From positions 26,817 to 90,816 of the forward strand of contig JBAYUQ010000011.1 of NCBI GenBank assembly GCA_041675005.1: a stretch of DNA of 64,000 nucleotides. Reading direction: 5' to 3'. Positions 27,245 through 36,166 of the stretch are shown in pieces; position 1 is the first letter of the stretch, and the number at the start of each line of letters is the position of its first letter. Position numbers and translations under genes: made by a program. The stretch is from PGYR01 sp041675005 (GTDB taxonomy: Bacteria; Bacteroidota; Ignavibacteria; Kapaibacteriales; UBA2268). Below the pieces are notes generated by a model. That model had not been told where the DNA came from. It was given only the letters and a program-made list of their open reading frames with translations, and ran no database searches.

Positions 27245-29284
27245 TTAGCGTTTTAATGGTGTTGTGATCTCTACTATAACTGTTCTGTTATAAAACCTGC
27301 CTTCCGGAAGGTCATTATCGTATATCAGTGTTTCTCCTACCCCTTTACTGAATATTTTTTCAGGAACTACTCTTTCTTTGATAGCTTTCTCAACTGATTT
27401 TGCCCTGTCAATTGAAAGCTGATTGTTGTACTCATCAGTCCCCAATTTATCAGTAAATCCAGTAATACTAACAGATGAATTCGTGTTTATTCTGCTTAAA
27501 ATAGTTTTGAATATATTCTCATTCTCTTCATTTATCAAAGGCATATCATAGTCAAAGAAAATTAGATTGTATCTTTCTACGATAGAATCCTTTACTATTT
27601 CACCATCATAATATTTTGATTTTTTCTCATAAAAGATAGGTACTGCTGTACTTGCTTCGTCAGTATTGCCTTCATTGTCAGCCACTTTTAATTTTACAGA
27701 AATATGATTTCCCTGTACATCTTTTCTAGCCAGTTCAATTATATTATTTCTGTCTAAATCCCACTGCATTGAACTTGAAGGTGACCCATTGCCGCTTTTC
27801 TTCCATAATTGAGAGTTGTCTATATAATTGGCTTCTATATCCCAACTTTTTAGATTTTCATCATACTTGACATTAGGTTGCAGTACAATTGACTTAGGGC
27901 TTACTTCACTATTATGCGTAATAAGTCTTACCGGCTCCAATATCTCAGAACTGTTTGAACTTAATTCAACTCTTCTATTCTCTTCTCTTCCTTCTGCAAT
28001 TTTCCTGTTTGAAATTTCCTCAGGTAATTCACGTGATAGTGTTATAATCCTATCCGCTGAAATTCCCCAGATGTTTACCAAATAATCTTTTACACTTTGT
28101 ACTCTTGAGGAAGCAAGTTTATTCTGATTACCACCGTCATCTAACGGTTCTAAACACCCTGTTAAAGTAAGATTTGAATTAGTGTTTTTCTGCATTCTAC
28201 TACCCACAATATTCAGTATGTTATGATATACTGCTATTACAGAATCTTGCAGAGTTGATTCATCAAAGTTATTAATCTCAGAGCTATTAAGTGTTATATA
28301 TCTGTTTTGTAGTTCCAAATCTCCAGCATCAAAGAATATATAAGGTAGGATAGGAACATAATTGTTATTATTTTCTTCTGTCACTGTTACTTGTGCAAAC
28401 TCCAGCATTGTACTGTTTTCCAAAAGACCTTTGGCTTTAATTGATGCGATTGGACTAGGAGTGAACTTAGGTTTTATTTCCTGTTCAGGTTCTGGTGCAG
28501 GTTCATTTATTATTACTTTTTCAGGACTACCTAGTTCATATTTAAGAGCCAGTCCTGCGTGTAATGTGCTTACCGACCAATCATTATTACTAAGAACATT
28601 TGTAAAAGGGAAAATGTAACCTGCTTCAGGGCTTAAATATAGATTTTCAGCTATTGAAAAATCTGCACCTACCAACGCATGAACATTTATTCTTAGATTT
28701 GTCTCTGTGTTCGGATTATCATCAAAATTTGCTGAAGCAATCTGCCTGGTGCTTTCACCGTTTCTGAATGTTATTCCGAATGGCTGTTGTATCTCTTCAA
28801 CTTGAGTATATGATGCATGTGTAGGTATAGCCACACCAGGACCAATAGCCAGATAAACTTTATCAGATACATAGTAAGCTCCCAATGCTTCAATCTGTAC
28901 ATAATCTAAAGAAACATCTAGCTGATGCTCCGTTGAAAGGTAAACTAAGGTACCGTCATCCAGAGAAACTCTGGGCTGATCTTTTGGGATACTCTTAAAA
29001 TCACCATCAGCTTTATGAAAAAAAGCCCTTCCAAAAAATGAAAGGTTTGTGCCGAATGGTACTTCAATGCTGTTGCCGGCCATCCAACCTATTCCACTTC
29101 CATCCTCGAAAGTGCCACAAATAAGCATACCGTCATAGCTACTGAACTGACCCGAGTGCATATTCAAAGCTCCTGCACCAAACATTCCTATTCGTATATT
29201 TCTTTCTAATATTTTCTCTTGGGATAACAAAGAGTTACCCGCTATTAATACAATAGCCGTTATAATTAGTATAGTCTTTTTCAA
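27245..29284 (-). CDS. outer-membrane barrel protein with two OmpA-like domains
   Basis: A 679-residue protein. A signal peptide is followed by an N-terminal beta-barrel region (about 25-245) and a proline-rich linker (PAPEPEQEIKPKFTPSPIAS). A first OmpA/MotB-like peptidoglycan-binding domain (about 310-445: LTGCLEPLDDGGNQNKLASS, then RVQSVKDYLVNIWGIS) precedes a beta linker. A canonical second OmpA domain (about 565-675: FFDYDMPLINEEN, ITGFTDKLGTDEYNNQLSID, RAKSVEKAI) ends the protein. OmpA domains normally bind peptidoglycan through conserved Asp/Arg. Here the second retains D, the N-x-LS-x-(D/R)RA block and a FYNRTVIVEI variant. It links the wall to the outer membrane, beside two T9SS cargo genes. 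Confidence 0.9.
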   Translation of the reverse strand: MKKTILIITAIVLIAGNSLLSQEKILERNIRIGMFGAGALNMHSGQFSSYDGMLICGTFEDGSGIGWMAGNSIEVPFGTNLSFFGRAFFHKADGDFKSIPKDQPRVSLDDGTLVYLSTEHQLDVSLDYVQIEALGAYYVSDKVYLAIGPGVAIPTHASYTQVEEIQQPFGITFRNGESTRQIASANFDDNPNTETNLRINVHALVGADFSIAENLYLSPEAGYIFPFTNVLSNNDWSVSTLHAGLALKYELGSPEKVIINEPAPEPEQEIKPKFTPSPIASIKAKGLLENSTMLEFAQVTVTEENNNNYVPILPYIFFDAGDLELQNRYITLNSSEINNFDESTLQDSVIAVYHNILNIVGSRMQKNTNSNLTLTGCLEPLDDGGNQNKLASSRVQSVKDYLVNIWGISADRIITLSRELPEEISNRKIAEGREENRRVELSSNSSEILEPVRLITHNSEVSPKSIVLQPNVKYDENLKSWDIEANYIDNSQLWKKSGNGSPSSSMQWDLDRNNIIELARKDVQGNHISVKLKVADNEGNTDEASTAVPIFYEKKSKYYDGEIVKDSIVERYNLIFFDYDMPLINEENENIFKTILSRINTNSSVSITGFTDKLGTDEYNNQLSIDRAKSVEKAIKERVVPEKIFSKGVGETLIYDNDLPEGRFYNRTVIVEITTPLKR

Positions 29285-29295
29285 TTCACATCTGC

Positions 29296-32200
29296 TTATT
29301 TTGTGAGAATTATTACTTTATTATATAATACCTGATAACCATCTTTTAATCTAATCACATAAGTGCCATTAGATAGATCTACGGTGTTTATTTTAAACTC
29401 GGCTGCAGTTTTACTGCTTACATTCAAATTATTTTGATATACTCTTTTTCCAATTTGGTCATATATTTCAATTTCAAATTCTTTATCCTCTTTGTCATAA
29501 AGTAGAATATTCATTTCATTCCCTACTGGAAGAGGATATACGTTAAATATAGTAGCATTTTCTGTAAGAATTTGACTGTCTCGCCCTCCGCAAAGACCTT
29601 CCACGTAAAACTCAGCATTATTTCCTGTTAGGCATACATTCTGTAAAGTTTTATCTTCAATTCTGATAGTGGTAAAGTGTGAGTTGCCTCTAAGTACTTC
29701 ATACTCAACACCAAATGCTGCACCATCTGCAATTAAACCATTTTGCCATGTAACTGTCATTTCAGCACTATTTACATTTCTCAATGTAATCTCTGTATTT
29801 GCTTGATCCAGCGCTACTCCTCCGTTTAATTCTACAATTCTTAGAGGATATAGCATAGTTGAATTATAGCTAGTAGTCACTTCAATTTTTGTTAAAGGAT
29901 TCCCCGCATCAATTCCACTGATATCATAAGGTACAATAAAACTTTCGCCAGGGTCATAATAATGTGCGATAACATTTGGCTCTATAACTATATTAGGTAA
30001 TATTTCAGCTTTTACTGGGATATCGGTACTGCCAAATGACCCTCCTATTTCGACTGTTTCGTTTATAATACCTGAGTTATTCCCTTTAATTGAAACAGTC
30101 AGAGTCATTGACTCCCTCGGGTTTAGTATAGTATCGATTGAACTTGGTATTATTATTGGGGATAAAGGGTCATCCTTTTTAATCCGATCTATCGTTATTG
30201 TTTCAATACTGCTTGGATTTTCTATAAGTATGACCTTCGTTATAGAGTCACCGGAGCAGATGGTTCCGAAATCTAATTCAGAAACTGAGAATCTTATATT
30301 TTTTGATCTTACTACATAACATAAAGGTATTATTACTGTAGAATCCTGATTTCCGTCGTGCTCAAATTGAACATCTATTTTGAAAGTACCTTCGGCAACA
30401 GGGGTAAAGTCAACAAATATCTCTTTATCTCCACCTTTAGCTATATTAAAAGAAAAGTTATTTGTCATACTGTAAAGATTAACATTACCACCAATGAACT
30501 GATATCCAGTAACAGTAATATCTCTGTCTCCGGGGTTTTCGAGTATTATCGAAGTTTGATATGTACTTCCTTCTTCATAGACCAATGTGTCGCACCCGTT
30601 CGGACCATATCCGCTTAAATATTTCAATACACCTGTACCAGAAAGCCCGCTAGGATAGGATCTATCAGCAATATTTACAATTGCACTGCTAAGTAATCTA
30701 CCTCTTTCAGAAGGATTAAATCTTATACAGATTTCTAGAGTGCTGTCCGGCGGTATATTTACCCTTCCATTTGGACTGACTACTGTGTAGTTACCACGAG
30801 GTGAAATTGAAATTGAGTCAATATAAGTAGTATCGGTTCCATTATTTCTAATTGCTTCAAAACAGATTGTAGTATCAGAACCAACAAATATTTCTCCGAA
30901 TTCTTGTGAATTAGTAACTATTTCAATTGAAGATTTAATACCCGTTCCTGCAAGTTTGACTGTATCTGTCATGTAGCCAATATTAAATAAGATTAAACCA
31001 TTGCGATTACCTTCTGCAGAGGGTCTAAACCATGAATTTATCCTACGAGATTGTCCAGGTTGCAATACAAAATCTGCAGTATCGCCGGTAAAGAAAAATT
31101 CTCCCGGGTTGCTCATTCTAAAACCATTTACTTTTACAGGCAACAGCCAACTATTTGTGATTGTTATTGGAATGCTGTCAGATATTCGACCGACTTCTTC
31201 GGGGCTGAATGTAGCGTCATTTGCTGACAAAGGCTGATAAACTTCAACTCCGTTCATAGCACCATCAGAATTATTCTTTCCTCCGAATACCAGAGCTAAA
31301 TTATTACCATCTATTGCTACTTCACGATTAGAACCTGATTCAACAAGGTCTCCGAGTTGTGACCAAATACCTGTGGGGGAAGAAGTAGTCGGTAGAGTAT
31401 AATACTCTGTTTCCTTTATAGCACCAGATGAATTATTCCCACCAACAGTCAAATATGAACGAGACGAATCAGTAATTCCACCTATAAAAGTGACGTCCGT
31501 TTCAGCCCTTGGTCGAAACATACTAGCTGTGTATTTCCAACCGGATTTTACATCATACCACTCACAAGTGTTATGGGCATCACCGTTTTCGTTATAGCCA
31601 CCTATAACTCTTGCAATACCACCTATATCAACAAAACTGGCTCCCAAATATCTGTATTCTCGTGGAGCAAAGGCATGGGAACTCCAATCATTATTTTCAA
31701 AAAGTTCTGTAGTAGTAGTGCCTTGCTCTCCCCCTGCTGTGATTACCAGATCATCACCATTTGCATCTAGGATAGTACCTAGAAAATGACCAGCCCTCTC
31801 TTTTCCCATATTAGGTAATGAAAATAAACGGTTAGTCGAAATTTCAACGTATTCAGAAGATGAAACTTTAGAACCACTTCTAAGCTGACCTCCAGATTGC
31901 ACAATTCCACCATTAATAATTATCCTATTAGATTTGTCCCAGGTAGCTCTGCAATCGCCTCTTCCGATATCCATATCATCCAAACTAATCCAGTTAATAT
32001 TGACCTGTCCATTTTGATAGTTTACCTTTTCTACTGATCTTACTGAGCTGTAGTTTCCCGAGCTTCCTGAGTATCCGCCAATCACAAAAATACTTGCACC
32101 GTTATTTTCAGGTATTACTACAAGTGAATGATATGCTCTGGATGATGACATTGAAGTTACTTTTCTGTATTCACCCGTTTTAAAATTGAAAATATAAGCT

Positions 32201-32394
32201 GAGTTTACGGCATTCCCTAAAGAGTTAATCCCTCCACTAATCAATATGTTTCCATCAGGTAGAAGTATCGAACTGTGGCCATGGAGAGCTTCGGGAAATG
32301 GTGGTAATGATTGCCATTCGGGAATTGTGGATTGGCTATAATTCGTATAAAGCATAAAAAGACAAGTGATAAAATATATTATTATTTTTTTCAT
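29296..32394 (-). CDS. Kelch-repeat and choice-of-anchor D T9SS surface protein
   Basis: A 1032-residue protein, first gene of the minus-strand operon. A signal peptide (about 1-20) is followed by Kelch-type beta-propeller blades (about 25-385), recognisable by (G/I)(I/L)GG and G....V(E/Y)....N motifs (ILISGGINSLGNAVNS, IFVIGGYSGSSG, LVFGGKNNSDGAMNG). Two or three anchor-D-like beta sandwiches follow (about 390-740), with LDFGTICSGDS and FGEIFVGSDTTICF. A final beta domain and a T9SS type A sorting domain (VYPLPVGNEMNILLYD ... GTYVIRLKDGY) complete it. Similarity to the anchor-D gene two positions downstream suggests related surface proteins. Confidence 0.92.
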   Translation of the reverse strand: MKKIIIYFITCLFMLYTNYSQSTIPEWQSLPPFPEALHGHSSILLPDGNILISGGINSLGNAVNSAYIFNFKTGEYRKVTSMSSSRAYHSLVVIPENNGASIFVIGGYSGSSGNYSSVRSVEKVNYQNGQVNINWISLDDMDIGRGDCRATWDKSNRIIINGGIVQSGGQLRSGSKVSSSEYVEISTNRLFSLPNMGKERAGHFLGTILDANGDDLVITAGGEQGTTTTELFENNDWSSHAFAPREYRYLGASFVDIGGIARVIGGYNENGDAHNTCEWYDVKSGWKYTASMFRPRAETDVTFIGGITDSSRSYLTVGGNNSSGAIKETEYYTLPTTSSPTGIWSQLGDLVESGSNREVAIDGNNLALVFGGKNNSDGAMNGVEVYQPLSANDATFSPEEVGRISDSIPITITNSWLLPVKVNGFRMSNPGEFFFTGDTADFVLQPGQSRRINSWFRPSAEGNRNGLILFNIGYMTDTVKLAGTGIKSSIEIVTNSQEFGEIFVGSDTTICFEAIRNNGTDTTYIDSISISPRGNYTVVSPNGRVNIPPDSTLEICIRFNPSERGRLLSSAIVNIADRSYPSGLSGTGVLKYLSGYGPNGCDTLVYEEGSTYQTSIILENPGDRDITVTGYQFIGGNVNLYSMTNNFSFNIAKGGDKEIFVDFTPVAEGTFKIDVQFEHDGNQDSTVIIPLCYVVRSKNIRFSVSELDFGTICSGDSITKVILIENPSSIETITIDRIKKDDPLSPIIIPSSIDTILNPRESMTLTVSIKGNNSGIINETVEIGGSFGSTDIPVKAEILPNIVIEPNVIAHYYDPGESFIVPYDISGIDAGNPLTKIEVTTSYNSTMLYPLRIVELNGGVALDQANTEITLRNVNSAEMTVTWQNGLIADGAAFGVEYEVLRGNSHFTTIRIEDKTLQNVCLTGNNAEFYVEGLCGGRDSQILTENATIFNVYPLPVGNEMNILLYDKEDKEFEIEIYDQIGKRVYQNNLNVSSKTAAEFKINTVDLSNGTYVIRLKDGYQVLYNKVIILTK

Positions 32395-32459
32395 ATTATG
32401 AATCTTAAACGAATTTTAAATAATTAATTTATCTAAAATAACATATATTTCCATATTAT

Positions 32460-32531
32460 GAAATAATATTTGAAATAATATTTGATATAATATTTGATAT
32501 AATATTTGATATAATATTTGATATAATATTA
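32460..32531. repeat. 12-bp tandem repeat, six copies
   Basis: Six head-to-tail copies of a 12-base unit: two of GAAATAATATTT followed by four of GATATAATATTT (the last ending in A). The copies are nearly identical, as expected for recent slippage. The array lies 66-137 bases upstream of the ATG of the Kelch/OmpA operon (minus strand), where its length could change promoter geometry. The remainder of 32532-32738 holds no gene that I can support. Confidence 0.85.
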
Positions 32532-32738
32532 TAATTACTTTGTATTGAATATTAAATGCTAAATGTTTGAAGTTATTACCTCGTACAGGAATTAACAGCT
32601 AACGGGGTTTGATAAAAAGGTTGTACTTATTGCAGAGCTGAATTAATTGCACGAAAAGTTGGACAATTAGTTGATCGGATTACTTAACTGCCTTACTGTA
32701 TAGTCATGATGGTGTGTAGCACTTTGGTGAGCCTTTCT

Positions 32739-32769
32739 ATCTAGTTTCTTCAATTGTATTCACTTCTTT
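32739..32769. repeat. 31-bp direct repeat, right copy
   Basis: Matches 16774-16804 at 30 of 31 positions in the same orientation. Together the copies flank the surface-protein block between about 16.8 and 32.8 kb. Confidence 0.65.
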
Positions 32770-32865
32770 GTCTTAATTTACACATTATATCATATAATTA
32801 ATGACTTTCATTTAGTAATGTTATATTTCTTCATTATATTACAAAAAATTAAAATTTAACAATAA

Positions 32866-32873
32866 TACCTTTG
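32866..32873 (+). promoter_or_regulatory. -7 box TACCTTTG
   Basis: TACCTTTG matches TAnnTTTG and ends 9 bases before the ATG at 32883, so transcription would start only a few bases ahead of the start codon (nearly leaderless). The 18-base element AATTAAAATTTAACAATA just upstream (from 32847) is repeated before the decayed gene at 34797. Confidence 0.5.
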
Positions 32874-32882
32874 CACTGAACT

Positions 32883-34718
32883 ATGAGACCTATTCACATA
32901 ATATTAGCACTAATAATACTTACAAGTCAGGGACTGATTTCTGATGAATTGATAATAACAAACCCCAAAGGTGGTGAAGTATTAAGCCCGTGGAAGCCAA
33001 TAATAATACAATGGGAGGGCTTAGAGATTCAAGAAGGTTATAAAGTAGAGTTTAGTTCCGATATGGGAGAAAATTGGGTAGTTCTTCAAAGTAATGTAAC
33101 GGGCTATGAGTACAAATGGTTAGTTCCCAATATGGAACTGAAAAATTGCTTGATAAGAGTTAGCCAGAAATCTTATGACTATATAGATATAGAATGGATG
33201 AAGTCTTTCGGAGGCAGTTCATCGGAAAGTCTAACAAGAGTTTTACAAACCAAAGATGGTAATTATTTACTAGCTGGTCAAACTAAATCAATTGATGGTG
33301 ATATACTATCTAATAATGGTGAGTATGATATTTGGGTGCTAAAAATTTCTAATACAGGTGAAATATTATGGTCAAAAACTTATGGTGGAAGTAAAACAGA
33401 AGGTTTAACCGATATAAAAGAGAATAAAGATGGTATATTCCATATCACAGGTTATAGTTTATCGATTGACGGTGATGCAGTCGGAAATAATATTGAAACT
33501 ATGGATGCATGGATTCTAAAATTAGATAGTGATGGTGAGATTATATATTCAAAGTTTTATGGTGCTAGTAGTGCAGATTACCCATACTCAATTGTAAGCA
33601 CTAATGACGGTGGTTCGGCTTTTGCGGGTATGACCTATAGTTCTGATATACAAGGTAGTAATAGCATAGTAGGTTTGTGGGTAACGCAACTTGATAGTGA
33701 AGGCGATGAGTTATGGTCTCGTAAATATGGTGGGACATTAATAGAAGCAGCTTATTCAATGAAGTCCACTTTGGATAATGGATTTATAATTACAGGTGTT
33801 TCGTTATCAAATGATGGATTAATGAAAGGTAATTATGGGGCTTATGATATTCTAACTTTAAAATTAAATTCGGAGGGTAAAGTTGAATGGGTAAGTAACA
33901 ATGGGAGTTGGCAAGACGATATTGGGTATGATGTAAATGAGACAAATGACCAAGGGTTTATAGTAACAGGCTACGCTAGCGCAAATGGCATAGATGTTAC
34001 TAAAGGACGAGGATGGAAAGAAGGTTTGACTATAAAGTTTGATAAAGATGGTAACAAGGAATGGTCTAATACTTACTCAACTGTAAATGCTGATTATCTT
34101 TATGGTGTAAATCAGTTAGAAAATGGAAGCTACTTAACTAGTGGGTACACCTATTCTGTTTCTAAACAAGACACCAATATTAAATATTACAAAAGTTTTA
34201 TTAATAAGATTGATGAAAATGGTGAACACGAATGGGTTAAATCTATTGATGATAAATTACAAACTACTATAAATTCGCAGTTTATTACTACAGACGGAGA
34301 GTATATTTTTGGTGGTAATCTGATAAATTATAGTTCAGATAGTACATTATTAGATGATAATAGCATCATTTTGATTAAAGCAAAGCCAAGTTTTAAGACT
34401 GCTTCTACAGCTATTACAAAATCTCCATTCTCAGTTTCAGCTCCTACTAGTATAGAACAACAACAAAAACAATTAAATTCATTTTTTAGAGTGAAACACG
34501 ATACTTATGAAAATAAGTTATATATTGAATTATTGGAAGAAGAACTGTTGAACTCCAAGTTAGAAATCTATAATAGCGAAGGTCGATTTATAGAAAGCAT
34601 TTACGTTGGTGCTAAATCTTTAGCTCATGATATAAGTATCTATAGTAATGGCAGATATTATATTAGTTTGTATACCCCAACGGAATCAGTTACTGAAATT
34701 TTCGAGGTAGTGAGGTAA
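32883..34718 (+). CDS. T9SS-secreted beta-propeller-like protein
   Basis: A 611-residue protein with a signal peptide (1-21). An N-terminal Ig-like domain (LIITNPKGGEVLSPW, about 22-105) is followed by five or six 50-60-residue blades (about 110-480). Their motif is (S/T)(K/R)(T/K)YGGS or W(S/V)..YGG followed by (D/E)(G/N)G(F/Y)..(T/A)G, seen as SKTYGGSKTEGLTD and NDQGFIVTGYASANG. Such repeats form beta-propellers in Bacteroidota secreted proteins. The C-terminus is a short T9SS type A-like domain (LEIYNSEGRFIESIYVG, then NGRYYISLYT). It has its own promoter. No enzymatic residues recognised. Confidence 0.88.
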   Translation: MRPIHIILALIILTSQGLISDELIITNPKGGEVLSPWKPIIIQWEGLEIQEGYKVEFSSDMGENWVVLQSNVTGYEYKWLVPNMELKNCLIRVSQKSYDYIDIEWMKSFGGSSSESLTRVLQTKDGNYLLAGQTKSIDGDILSNNGEYDIWVLKISNTGEILWSKTYGGSKTEGLTDIKENKDGIFHITGYSLSIDGDAVGNNIETMDAWILKLDSDGEIIYSKFYGASSADYPYSIVSTNDGGSAFAGMTYSSDIQGSNSIVGLWVTQLDSEGDELWSRKYGGTLIEAAYSMKSTLDNGFIITGVSLSNDGLMKGNYGAYDILTLKLNSEGKVEWVSNNGSWQDDIGYDVNETNDQGFIVTGYASANGIDVTKGRGWKEGLTIKFDKDGNKEWSNTYSTVNADYLYGVNQLENGSYLTSGYTYSVSKQDTNIKYYKSFINKIDENGEHEWVKSIDDKLQTTINSQFITTDGEYIFGGNLINYSSDSTLLDDNSIILIKAKPSFKTASTAITKSPFSVSAPTSIEQQQKQLNSFFRVKHDTYENKLYIELLEEELLNSKLEIYNSEGRFIESIYVGAKSLAHDISIYSNGRYYISLYTPTESVTEIFEVVR

Positions 34719-34796
34719 TATTTTAACCGTGTTATTTGTACAATATAATCCATATTATTAATTAAAATTTAACAATATCACTTTTGTAGTGAAAAT

Positions 34797-35152
34797 ATGA
34801 GTAATGATATTAGATTAAATTCGGATAAAGCACCAGAACCAGTAGGACTATACCCTCACGCTAGACAAGTAGGTAATCTACTTTTCCTATCTGACGTAGG
34901 GCCAAGAGAGCGTGGCAAAAAGGAAATCCCTGGTGTGACTTTGATGCAGATGGCAATATAGAAAGCTACGATATAGAGACACAATGTCACTCCGTTTTCA
35001 ATAATGTGAAGATGATTTTAGAGGCTTGTGGTAGTGATTGGTGTAACTTAATTGATGTTACAGTGTTTCTTACTAATATGAAAGATGACTTTCCGAAATA
35101 TAATAAGATTTATGCTGAGTATTTCAAAGATAATCAGCGAGATCAAAGTTAA
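34797..35152 (+). pseudogene. decayed RidA/YjgF-family gene (frameshifted and truncated)
   Basis: The first frame encodes about 46 residues resembling RidA proteins: KAPEPVGLYPHARQVGNLLF followed by LSDVGPRERGKKEIPG. Near 34935-34945 the frame breaks. The next frame continues the same family (FDADGNIESYDIETQCHSVF, then ILEACGSDWCNLIDVTVFL and NMKDDFPKYNKIYAEYF), then ends early. The C-terminal R-T-T-V-E active-site motif of imine deaminases is absent, replaced by a stop after DNQRDQS. It carries a promoter-like upstream element, so it decayed recently. It is joined tail-to-tail to an MbnP-like fragment at about 35135. Confidence 0.75.
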
Positions 35153-35538
35153 GTTCAAGCGGTGTACCTTTTTCACTTTGAAATTATTCTTGATTATGGT
35201 TTTCATAAGGTTTTCGTCTAATCCAATGTGATAAGCGAAAGCCCCTTTCATCTGACCATCTTTATAATGGTAGCCCTCTACTGAGCAGAATATAAACCCA
35301 TCTAACCACAATCCCAATAGAGATTATTTATAATTGGGTTCAGTGGGCTTGAAGCTGCAAATAGGTTAGGATTCTGGTGATTAATAGTAGAATCTACACC
35401 GAGTAAGAACCTAAGCTCTGTATAATCATCTTCTGGTATATTTGGCAAATCAAAACTGACTCTACCATCAGCCATATTAATATATGCAGCAGAAGAATCC
35501 AATACAATTTCCTCTCCACTACTATTGACTAAAAACAA
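35122..35538 (-). pseudogene. decayed MbnP-like (copper-binding protein family) gene
   Basis: On the minus strand three stretches in different frames together resemble the C-terminal half of MbnP-family proteins: DYTELRFLLGVDSTINHQNP and PLNPIINNLYWD, then WLDGFIFCSVEGYHYKDGQM and AFAYHIG, then KGTPLELNFDLADYL. Breaks near 35310 (about a 2-base insertion) and near 35170 disrupt it, and no start codon with a signal peptide remains. MbnP proteins are periplasmic/outer-membrane copper-associated proteins usually next to a di-haem peroxidase, which is absent here. Confidence 0.65.
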
Positions 35539-35699
35539 AGTTTGTCATAAGGTAATGTAGCAAGGAAATATTTTTAATTAATCTATTCATTTCTAACAAT
35601 ATAACATTCTTGTTTAATTTTTCAAATTTGTTTTTTGCCTAAATATATAATTTTTCGTATTTTGACAATTAGAATAAATATAAACGTAAAGAGATAATT

Positions 35700-36071
35700 A
35701 TGGATTTAGGTGCATTTTCAGTGAGTTTGAGCGTTAAAGATTTGGCTGTATCAAAGGAATTCTATGAGAATTTGGGATTCACCCAGTTAGGTGGTGGTAT
35801 GGATATGAATTATCTGATAATGAAGAATGGAACTACACTAATTGGGCTATTCCAAGGTATGTTCGATGGAAATATACTTACATTCAACCCTGGATGGGAT
35901 ACTGTTGGCGAGAATGCTGACCCTTTCGAAGATATTCGTGAGATACAAAAGAAGCTAAAATCATCAGGGGTTACTTTGATGAATGAAGTAGATGAAAGCA
36001 GCGAGGGTCCGGCAAATTTCATCCTAACTGACCCAGATGGTAATGTGATATTGATTGATCAGCATAGGTAA
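35700..36071 (+). CDS. VOC-family (glyoxalase/bleomycin-resistance-like) protein
   Basis: A 123-residue single vicinal-oxygen-chelate domain with two beta-alpha-beta-beta-beta modules: VSLSVKDLAVSKEFYENLGF at the N-terminus and LTDPDGNVILIDQHR at the C-terminus. The likely metal-ligand positions in these proteins are not all clear here (no N-terminal His; Q119/H120-like residues at the end), so it may be a binding protein rather than a glyoxalase. It stands alone, convergent with the next gene. Substrate unknown. Confidence 0.88.
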   Translation: MDLGAFSVSLSVKDLAVSKEFYENLGFTQLGGGMDMNYLIMKNGTTLIGLFQGMFDGNILTFNPGWDTVGENADPFEDIREIQKKLKSSGVTLMNEVDESSEGPANFILTDPDGNVILIDQHR

Positions 36072-36109
36072 ACGGATAAAAGTAGCAAAACTGGGTGTCA
36101 CAAATATTA

Positions 36110-36166
36110 GGTTGAGATGATTAGTTTGTGTTATACTTTATTAAAGCTCAACACATTATCTCAACC
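36110..36166. terminator. shared hairpin between convergent genes
   Basis: GGTTGAGAT (36110-36118) and ATCTCAACC (36158-36166) form a 9-bp stem. An inner partial pairing (TGTGTT with AACACA) extends it. There is no long T run on either side. It overlaps the stop of the minus-strand membrane protein. A bidirectional terminator is plausible. Confidence 0.4.

Noticed and set aside
17238..32394. A prophage or conjugative element
   Set aside because: No capsid, terminase, integrase catalytic domain, relaxase or transfer gene was found in the block; only the small HTH remnant and REP-type repeats.
32460..32531. A CRISPR array from the 12-bp repeats
   Set aside because: Units are 12 bases with no spacers, so it is a simple tandem repeat.
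35048..35317. An intact 89-residue minus-strand gene
   Set aside because: It has an MbnP-like segment (GYHYKDGQMKGAFAYHIG) with a stop/start in the wrong place, and the family continues in other frames, so I treat it as part of a pseudogene.
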